Positions 5,535 to 10,417 of a DNA stretch of 10,417 nt are shown in pieces. Each line of letters opens with the position of its first letter. Positions within the stretch are counted from its first letter, which is position 1. A model generated the notes under the pieces. It saw only the letters and a program-made list of their open reading frames with translations, ran no database searches and was not told the DNA's origin. The stretch is from Clostridia bacterium (GTDB lineage Bacteria > Bacillota > Sulfobacillia > SLMV01): NCBI GenBank assembly GCA_007133365.1, contig SLMV01000022.1, positions 1-10,417 of the forward strand. The letters are read 5' to 3'. The translations under genes were made by a program, and so were the position numbers.

Positions 5535-6297
5535 TCAATTGATTGCGATTATTGGGGGCACAGGCGTTTACCAAATGCCCGGGGTGGTCTCGGATGCTAA
5601 GGACAGCATCGATACTCCGTATGGTGAGATTGAATTCAGTCGCGCACGTTTCATTGTTAACGATAGAGGGGCTTCTTTACCCCTCATCTTTCTCCCACGG
5701 CATGGGTACCACCATAGCATTCCTCCTCATCGGATTAACTTTCGCGCCAACCTCTATGGATTAAAGCAACTGGGTGTGACCCATATTCTCGCCACAGCAG
5801 CAGTGGGTTCCCTCCGAAAGGAAATCGCACCTGCCGACTTGGTGCTTTTGGACCAATTCATCGATTTTACCCGCTGCCGGTGTTCGACTTTTTTTGATGG
5901 GGGCGACATGGGAGTGGAACACACGGATATGACCGATCCCTACGATTCCAATCTCCGACAGAGCCTTTTAGAAGCGGCCAAGCGAGCGGACCTTTTCCTT
6001 CGGGATGGCGGCACCTACGCGTGTACGGAGGGGCCGCGGTTTGAAAGTCGGGCGGAGGTCAAAATGCTCGCCCAACTCGGAGGGGATGTGGTTGGGATGA
6101 CGAATGTACCGGAGGTGGTGTTGGCCCGGGAATTGGGGATTCCGTATGCCGTGGTGGCTTTGGTCACCAACTACGGTGCCGGATTGAGCGATCAACCGCT
6201 CACCCATGCTGAGGTAACCCAAGCGATGGATTGGAATAAGGAACGACTGCAGCAACTCCTTCAGGCTTGGTTTTACGTTTTGATGAATGATCATTAG
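5527..6297 (+). CDS. Purine nucleoside phosphorylase of the MTAP/MTIP family
   Basis: This 256-residue protein phosphorolyses a purine nucleoside to free base and (methylthio)ribose-1-phosphate. It matches the trimeric PNP/MTAP family throughout: the phosphate loop IIGGTGVY (8-15), LPRHGYHH (56-63), ATAAVGSL (89-96), DQFIDFTR (109-116), DMTDPYD (134-140), GTYACTEGPRFESRAE (162-177) and GDVVGMTNVPEVVLARELG (186-204). The base-binding position reads VTNYGAG (213-219). N215 aligns with Asn243 of human PNP rather than Asp220 of human MTAP, and the second MTAP aspartate is G217. This points to a 6-oxopurine such as methylthioinosine or inosine rather than MTA itself; the preference is inference. 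ATG 5515, 5506 and 5467 are alternative starts, but 5527 puts IAIIGG at the usual distance from the N terminus. It overlaps marR by eight bases and ends 24 bases before the ahcY-like gene. Confidence 0.9.
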   Translation: MNDQLIAIIGGTGVYQMPGVVSDAKDSIDTPYGEIEFSRARFIVNDRGASLPLIFLPRHGYHHSIPPHRINFRANLYGLKQLGVTHILATAAVGSLRKEIAPADLVLLDQFIDFTRCRCSTFFDGGDMGVEHTDMTDPYDSNLRQSLLEAAKRADLFLRDGGTYACTEGPRFESRAEVKMLAQLGGDVVGMTNVPEVVLARELGIPYAVVALVTNYGAGLSDQPLTHAEVTQAMDWNKERLQQLLQAWFYVLMNDH

Positions 6298-6309
6298 GTT
6301 TGCGGAAAA

Positions 6310-6315
6310 GAGGGG
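6310..6315 (+). promoter_or_regulatory. Shine-Dalgarno GAGGGG supporting a GTG start
   Basis: GAGGGG lies six bases before GTG 6322. It supports that codon as the start of the ahcY-like gene; no in-frame ATG lies near. Confidence 0.6.
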
Positions 6316-6321
6316 ATAACA

Positions 6322-7542
6322 GTGGATGCGGCGGTCAGTGGAAAAAAGAAAATTCAGTGGGCCCAGGCTCACATGCCGGTGCTCAATCGTCTAAAGGCGC
6401 AATATGCGTCGACCCAACCCTTTGCGGGACTTCGGGTGGGCATTTGTCTTCATCTCGAAGCCAAGACGGCCTATCTCGCCCGGGTGCTGTCGGATTTAGG
6501 GGGAGAAGTTGCCATTGCCGGGTCGAACCCACTCTCGACGCAAGATGATGTCGCCGAGGCTTTGTCCCAAATGGGTATTTCGGTACACAGCCATTATGGT
6601 GCAACCTCAAAAGAATACCATGACTATCTCGAAGCGGTCGCCGAGACCCGACCTCATCTCATCATTGACGATGGCGGCGATTTGGTCAGCCTATTGCATC
6701 GAAGGTCGGACGCTTGGCTCGATGACATCATCGGCGGTGCCGAGGAAACCACAACCGGCCTTTGCCGTCTGCGCGCCATGGAAGCGGCCGAAGCCCTGCG
6801 ATTTCCCATGGTTGCGGTAAACGATGCATTGAGCAAATACCTATTTGATAACCGCTACGGGACCGGCCAATCCGTTTGGGACGGCATCGTCCGAGCCACC
6901 AACCTGGTCATTGCCGGGAAGGAAGTAGTGGTGGCAGGGTACGGTTGGTGCGGGAAGGGCGTTGCTTTACGCGCGAAGGGATTAGGTGCCCGGGTCACCG
7001 TGACCGAAATTGATCCGATTATGGCAAACGAAGCCCTCATGGACGGGTGTCGCGTGTCCACGATGGATGAGGCCGCGACGTTTGGCGATATTTTCGTTAC
7101 CGTCACCGGTTGTCGCGATGTTATCACCCGGCGCCACTTTGACCGGATGAAGGACGGGGCCATCCTGGCGAATGCTGGCCATTTCGATATTGAAGTTGCC
7201 GTCGATCAATTGGAGGCGTCTGCCGCTAAGGTGTCGGAGGTAAGAAAAGATATTAAGGCATACGAATGGCCGAACGGACGGCGCCTTTATCTTTTGGCCG
7301 AGGGCCGTTTGGTTAACCTCGCAAGTGCGGATGGGCATCCGGCCGAGATCATGGACATGAGTTTTAGCCTTCAACTATTAGCGTTAGGCCATCTTCTCGA
7401 GAACCGTGACCTAAAACCGGCGGTTTATCGTGTCACCGACGCCATTGATCAACAGGTGGCATCGCTTCGTCTCGAGTCGTTGGGGGTAAACATTGATGCA
7501 CTTACCGAGGCGCAGCAGGAGTATCTGAGCAGTTGGGAGTAG
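6322..7542 (+). CDS. Adenosylhomocysteinase-family enzyme, HLEAKT subtype (possible S-inosylhomocysteine hydrolase)
   Basis: This 406-residue member of the SAH hydrolase family splits a nucleosyl-homocysteine to nucleoside plus homocysteine with bound NAD. Conserved parts are H44, the DDGGDL loop (116-121), EETTTG (141-146), K172 and D176 in SKYLFDN, the NAD-binding GYGWCGKG (206-213), NAGHFD (284-289) and LAEGRLVNL (325-333). Three spots differ from the animal enzyme. HMTVET is HLEAKT (44-49), replacing the adenine-contacting Thr57 and Glu59 by Glu and Lys. Cys195 is T181. MGHP is DGHP (337-340). The chain also stops at YLSSWE, lacking the K-P-x-x-Y-R-Y tail that reaches the neighbouring subunit's NAD. 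This is the Thermotoga/methanogen-like subtype, and the M. jannaschii member was reported to use S-inosylhomocysteine. Calling the product inosine rather than adenosine is inference, helped by the deaminase in the operon. The symbol ahcY would be the conservative label. Confidence 0.92.
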   Translation: MDAAVSGKKKIQWAQAHMPVLNRLKAQYASTQPFAGLRVGICLHLEAKTAYLARVLSDLGGEVAIAGSNPLSTQDDVAEALSQMGISVHSHYGATSKEYHDYLEAVAETRPHLIIDDGGDLVSLLHRRSDAWLDDIIGGAEETTTGLCRLRAMEAAEALRFPMVAVNDALSKYLFDNRYGTGQSVWDGIVRATNLVIAGKEVVVAGYGWCGKGVALRAKGLGARVTVTEIDPIMANEALMDGCRVSTMDEAATFGDIFVTVTGCRDVITRRHFDRMKDGAILANAGHFDIEVAVDQLEASAAKVSEVRKDIKAYEWPNGRRLYLLAEGRLVNLASADGHPAEIMDMSFSLQLLALGHLLENRDLKPAVYRVTDAIDQQVASLRLESLGVNIDALTEAQQEYLSSWE

Positions 7543-7565
7543 TTAGCGCTATGCGTTTCATCCTT

Positions 7566-7573
7566 AAAGGAGG
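7566..7573 (+). promoter_or_regulatory. Strong Shine-Dalgarno AAAGGAGG supporting a TTG start
   Basis: AAAGGAGG stands nine bases before TTG 7583. It is one of the best sites in the window and supports this rare start codon for degV. Confidence 0.65.
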
Positions 7574-7582
7574 CGGGCAAAG

Positions 7583-8413
7583 TTGACATCAAAAAAGATC
7601 CAAATTGTCGCGGATAGTGCCGCGGATCTACCGAAGGATATTGTGGAGGAATACGGCATTACCGTCGTTCCGTTGAGTGTAAGCCATGAGGGGGAAACCT
7701 TTCAGGACGGGGATTTGACCCTTTCCGAGCTGCTCGAGCGGATGCATCGTTCGCGCCATCTACCCCAAACCTCCCAACCGGCTCCCGGTGAATTCTTGGA
7801 AGTTTTCAATCATCTTGCTGACGCGGGGCCCATTCTTTGTTTGACCATTTCGGAGAAGTTAAGTGGCACCATTCAATCGGCCCGGTTGGCGGCGACCATG
7901 ACAGAAGCGGATGTCGATGTTTTTGATACCGAAGTGGCCACGCTGGCCGAAGGGGCTCAGGTGATCCGAGCGGCTCAATTGGCGCGGGAAGATCGCACCC
8001 GGGACGAAATCATCGCATACTTAGAAGAGTACCGAAAGTCGCAACGGGCGTACCCAGCCTTCATCAGCCTCACCAATTTAGTCAAAGGAGGGCGGCTTCC
8101 CCAATGGAAGGGACGGATAGCGGAGTTTTTCAACGTCAGGGTTTTGGGTGAGAATCGCGATGGCGCCATCGAAGTGTTAGAAAAGGTACGGGGGACCGAT
8201 CAATTGTTTGCTCGATTAATGGAACGGTTCCGTCAAGAAGCGGTGGATGTGGAAGATCGGATTATCGGAATCAGCCATGCTGATAACCTCAAGTGGGCCC
8301 GTTGGTTGGCGGAGCAGGTCGCGCCTTTTAATCCGCGTGATATCGTGATCGGGGAGATGGGCGCAGTCATTGCAACCCATGCCGGGCCGGGGTCCGTGGT
8401 TTTAGGTGTCTAA
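7583..8413 (+). CDS. DegV family (FakB-like) fatty-acid-binding protein
   Basis: This 276-residue, two-domain DegV protein shows QIVADSAADLP (7-17), the TSQPAPGEF segment (63-71), TISEKLSGTIQSARLA (88-103), which contributes the serine and threonine that hold the lipid carboxylate, SLTNLVKGGRLP (162-173) and the C-terminal ATHAGPGSVVLGV (264-276). DegV/FakB proteins carry a fatty acid in a buried pocket and present it to the kinase FakA; many genomes have several copies with different chain preference. No fakA (DAK-like) gene is visible here. Why a DegV protein sits between two purine-recycling enzymes is not explained by the family. It may simply share growth-linked expression. The gene starts with TTG after a strong SD and lies 40 bases after the ahcY-like gene. 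Confidence 0.9.
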   Translation: MTSKKIQIVADSAADLPKDIVEEYGITVVPLSVSHEGETFQDGDLTLSELLERMHRSRHLPQTSQPAPGEFLEVFNHLADAGPILCLTISEKLSGTIQSARLAATMTEADVDVFDTEVATLAEGAQVIRAAQLAREDRTRDEIIAYLEEYRKSQRAYPAFISLTNLVKGGRLPQWKGRIAEFFNVRVLGENRDGAIEVLEKVRGTDQLFARLMERFRQEAVDVEDRIIGISHADNLKWARWLAEQVAPFNPRDIVIGEMGAVIATHAGPGSVVLGV

Positions 8414-8425
8414 CCGTTTTAATTT

Positions 8426-8433
8426 GAAAGGAG
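8426..8433 (+). promoter_or_regulatory. Shine-Dalgarno GAAAGGAG with unusual geometry before the deaminase
   Basis: GAAAGGAG runs directly into ATG 8434, leaving no spacer, while the next in-frame ATG is 15 bases further at 8449. CTCC (8443-8446) can pair with the GGAG, which could either hide the site or, by looping out bases, alter the effective distance. The homologous N terminus favours 8449. Confidence 0.35.
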
Positions 8434-8448
8434 ATGACCGTCCTCCAG

Positions 8449-9762
8449 ATGAAATATCGAATTAAAGGCGGCCTCTTGGTCATCCCCGGGGCGGGCGGCA
8501 CCGTGCAGGCGACGAAGGGCGATATTCTCATTGGGAACGATCGAATTGAGGCAGTTGGCGACATCGGCTTCCAACACCATCATGCCGAGGATATCGCTGT
8601 CATTGATGCCCAAGGTTGTGCGGTCATTCCCGGCCTCATCAATGCCCATTGTCACGCCGGTATGAGTTTGTTACGAAGTTATGCGGATGATATGCGCCTC
8701 CAGCCCTGGCTTGAGGAAGCGATCTGGCCAGTCGAAGCTGTCATGACTCCTGACGATATTTACTGGGGCACCCTGCTTTCTGGGCTTGAAATGCTTAAGG
8801 GCGGAGTGACCACCTTTGCAGATATGTATTTTGCCATGGAAGATGTGGCGAACGCAACGGTCGAGATCGGGATGAAAGCGGTGTTGTCTTTAGGTTTGAT
8901 CGGGATTGGTCCCAACGCGGCAGAAGATCTTCTGGCCACCAAGGCGTTCTTTGACACCTGGCATCAAGGTGCCGATGATCGCATTCACGTCCAGTTGGGC
9001 CCCCATGCGCCGTATACCTGTCCCCCTGAGTACCTCCGTGAGGTTGTGACGCTGGCAAAGGAATTGGGCGCTGGCATCCACGTCCACATCGCCGAGACCG
9101 AAGATGAGGTGGATGGGGTGGGGCAAACCTATGGAAGGACCCCGGTCGAATATCTCGATGACCTCGGTGTTTTCGATACGCCACCCGTTCTCGGAGCGCA
9201 CTGCGTTTACGTCACCAATCAAGACCAGGCGATTCTGGCGGATCGTCAGGTCGGGGTCGCCCACTGTCCTCAGAGCAATCAAAAGCTGGGCGCTGGAATT
9301 GCACCCATACCGGCAATGCGTGCCCTCGATATACCGGTTGGGCTGGGAACGGACGGGGCCGCAAGCACCGGCCGCTTGGATCTTTGGGCCGAGATGCGGG
9401 CTGCTTCTTACGTTCAAAAGGTGATCGACCGAGATCCGGAACAGTTAAAAGCCAAGGAAATGCTTTATATGGCCACGCGCGGCGGAGCCTTGGCCTTGGG
9501 CCTTGATGATACGGGTGCCCTCGTACCAGGGTTTCGTGCCGATCTCGCCATTGTTGACTTGTCAGCGGCGCATCTGACCCCTTGCCATGATCCGATCGCA
9601 TTACTCGCTTATGCCGCGGGCCCTTCGGATGTTCGAGACGTCATGGTGGATGGCGAATGGGTAGTGCGCGATTGCCATCTCACGACCCTTGATGAAAACA
9701 AAATTTTGAGGCGGTGCCGGGAACAATCGAAAACATTGATGCAAAGGGTAAGGGGGGAATGA
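8449..9762 (+). CDS. mtaD: Amidohydrolase, MTA/SAH (5'-deoxyadenosine) deaminase type
   Basis: This metal-dependent deaminase turns the 6-amino group of adenine nucleosides into 6-oxo. From ATG 8449 it has 437 residues. The N-terminal beta sandwich (MKYRIKGGLLVI) leads into the barrel. INAHCHAGMSLLRSYADD (64-81) carries the H67-x-H69 pair. IWPVEAVMTPDD and EMLKGGVTTFADMYF (114-128) follow the MtaD pattern. HAPYTCPPEYL (186-196), HVHIAETEDEV (211-221; H213, E216), LGAHCVYV (H251), VAHCPQSNQKLGAGIAP and LGTDGAAS (D302) complete the zinc site and active site. Thermotoga TM0936 and M. jannaschii MJ1541 are characterised relatives acting on SAH, MTA and 5'-deoxyadenosine. Two spots differ from the usual text: AHCPQSN for AHNPxSN, and GAASTGRLD for GAASNNxLD. 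ATG 8434 is the alternative start. The stop overlaps the thioesterase start. Confidence 0.9.
   Translation: MKYRIKGGLLVIPGAGGTVQATKGDILIGNDRIEAVGDIGFQHHHAEDIAVIDAQGCAVIPGLINAHCHAGMSLLRSYADDMRLQPWLEEAIWPVEAVMTPDDIYWGTLLSGLEMLKGGVTTFADMYFAMEDVANATVEIGMKAVLSLGLIGIGPNAAEDLLATKAFFDTWHQGADDRIHVQLGPHAPYTCPPEYLREVVTLAKELGAGIHVHIAETEDEVDGVGQTYGRTPVEYLDDLGVFDTPPVLGAHCVYVTNQDQAILADRQVGVAHCPQSNQKLGAGIAPIPAMRALDIPVGLGTDGAASTGRLDLWAEMRAASYVQKVIDRDPEQLKAKEMLYMATRGGALALGLDDTGALVPGFRADLAIVDLSAAHLTPCHDPIALLAYAAGPSDVRDVMVDGEWVVRDCHLTTLDENKILRRCREQSKTLMQRVRGE
9750..9757 (+). promoter_or_regulatory. Shine-Dalgarno AAGGGGGG deciding the thioesterase start
   Basis: The G-run ends four bases before ATG 9762 and one base before ATG 9759. 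Both ATGs are in frame. The spacing favours 9762, which overlaps the deaminase stop by one base. The site itself lies within the deaminase coding region. Confidence 0.45.
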
Positions 9763-10196
9763 TGATCGAGTTGACCGATGATACCGGGGCGCTTCGTTCC
9801 GCGAATTGTATCATTTGTGGCGAGAACAACGGCCAGGGCTTAAATTGGAAATTTTGCCGTGAGGCTGATGGCGTCGTTTACGCGGAAGGAACCGTCCCCA
9901 AGGGATTTCAAGGATTCGATGGTATTGTTCATGGCGGCATCATCGCGGCCATATTGGATGATGCGATGTGGTGGGCACTCTACTATCAAGGCGATATCGC
10001 GGCCATGACGGCAGAAATGACCGTCCGCTATCGTTCGCCCGTGCGGGTTGACGATCCCTTGCGTGTCGAGGCGAACCTGGAGGAAGGGCGAGGCCGTCGA
10101 TATCGAGCCACCGCCCGTTTGATCGACCCTGTAGAATCTGATGTACTGGCAGTGAGTGACGGGACCTATCTGGTGCCCCGATCGGAACAGTCTTAA
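9762..10196 (+). CDS. PaaI-like hotdog-fold thioesterase
   Basis: This 144-residue protein has the single-domain hotdog fold. An N-terminal CIICGENNGQGL (16-27) matches the C-x-x-CG-x-N-x-x-GL signature of a PaaI/4HBT subgroup. GFDGIVHGGIIAAILDDAMWW (51-71) holds the HGG turn and the acidic residues (D66, D67) on the central helix where the catalytic carboxylate sits. TAEMTVRYRSPVRVDDPL (83-100) is the typical strand pair that follows. Such enzymes hydrolyse acyl-CoA or related thioesters as dimers or tetramers in the cytosol; the acyl group cannot be told. It overlaps the deaminase by one base, so translation is probably coupled. A link to thioether or thiol recycling in the operon is only a guess. 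ATG 9759 is an equally close alternative start. Confidence 0.85.
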   Translation: MIELTDDTGALRSANCIICGENNGQGLNWKFCREADGVVYAEGTVPKGFQGFDGIVHGGIIAAILDDAMWWALYYQGDIAAMTAEMTVRYRSPVRVDDPLRVEANLEEGRGRRYRATARLIDPVESDVLAVSDGTYLVPRSEQS

Positions 10197-10213
10197 GTGG
10201 AGGTGGATTCGGT

Positions 10214-10417
10214 ATGCCCAATGTTTATGACCAAGCCCACAAACTGGCTCGTGCCCTTCGGGATTCCGAAGAATATCGCGCCTATCGAGCCACACAAGAA
10301 AAAGTGAAAGACGATGAGTCGAACCGTAACCTCATCAAACAATACCGCGAAAAACAGATGGAGCTGCACGCCAAGCAACTGCAAGGTGAGACGCTGACCG
10401 ATGACGATCATCAGGCC
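10214..10417 (+). CDS. YlbF/YmcA family protein, N-terminal part (runs off the window)
   Basis: The visible 68 residues start MPNVYDQAHKLARALRDSEE and continue with EYRAYRATQEKVKDDESNR and IKQYREKQMELHAKQLQGE, a highly charged all-helical chain that matches the YlbF/YmcA (RicF/RicA) family. In Bacillus subtilis these small proteins work with YaaT in a complex affecting mRNA processing by RNase Y and development; whether this paralogue does the same is unknown. GGAGGTG at 10199-10205, eight bases upstream, supports the ATG. It is 17 bases after the thioesterase stop, so it is probably the next gene of the same operon. The stop lies beyond the window edge. Confidence 0.85.
   Translation, partial: MPNVYDQAHKLARALRDSEEYRAYRATQEKVKDDESNRNLIKQYREKQMELHAKQLQGETLTDDDHQA

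Noticed and set aside
7551..7586. An 11-codon mini-ORF whose stop overlaps the degV TTG start
   Set aside because: It is too short, has no ribosome site of its own and contains the degV Shine-Dalgarno. Chance is the better explanation.
9714..9761. Upstream extension of the thioesterase to 9714
   Set aside because: It would overlap the deaminase by about 50 bases with no ribosome site, and the hotdog family N terminus does not need it.

Overview
The window looks like a piece of a bacterial chromosome from a Bacillota-type organism. The evidence is strong Shine-Dalgarno sites of the AAAGGAGG/GGAGGTG kind, use of GTG and TTG starts next to ATG, and families typical of that phylum (DegV, YlbF, MarR). 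Base composition by eye is a little above half G+C. A Sulfobacillus-like or other deep-branching Firmicute would fit, but that is inference. I saw no mobile elements, CRISPR arrays, tRNA or rRNA. Coding density is high and no gene-free stretch exceeds 300 bases.

Layout. (1) Positions 3-2781, + strand: the 3' end of a class III aminotransferase, a small SRPBCC/START-like protein, a possible 38-residue peptide that overlaps both its neighbours, a fumarylacetoacetate-hydrolase-family enzyme, and a two-repeat AbrB-family membrane protein. (2) Positions 2783-4340, - strand: an agmatinase/ureohydrolase and, upstream of it, a DJ-1/PfpI protein. An inverted repeat lies between them. The ureohydrolase stop is one base from the convergent AbrB stop, leaving no room for a terminator. 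(3) Positions 4341-4568: a divergent regulatory region holding a 10-bp palindrome, three TTGGCGR direct repeats, a sigma-A-like promoter and a hairpin over the ndk ribosome binding site. (4) Positions 4569-10417, + strand, a compact presumed operon with gaps of 40 bases or less and two overlaps: ndk, a MarR regulator, a purine nucleoside phosphorylase of the MTAP/MTIP family, an S-adenosylhomocysteine-hydrolase-like enzyme, DegV, an MTA/SAH deaminase-type amidohydrolase, a hotdog thioesterase, and the start of a YlbF-family gene.

How the genes work together. The core of the last operon is by-product recycling for S-adenosylmethionine (SAM): removal of S-adenosylhomocysteine (SAH), 5'-methylthioadenosine (MTA) and perhaps 5'-deoxyadenosine. 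The residues that normally read adenine are changed in two of the enzymes. The AhcY-like protein has HLEAKT where the animal enzyme has HMTVET, and DGHP where it has MGHP. The phosphorylase has TNYGAG where MTAP has TDYD. With an MTA/SAH deaminase in the same operon, the simplest reading is a deaminate-first route: SAH to S-inosylhomocysteine to inosine plus homocysteine, and MTA to methylthioinosine to hypoxanthine plus methylthioribose-1-phosphate. The individual steps have precedents (Methanocaldococcus jannaschii, Thermotoga maritima and Pseudomonas aeruginosa enzymes). Their grouping with ndk, MarR, DegV and a thioesterase in one operon is the most interesting thing in the window.
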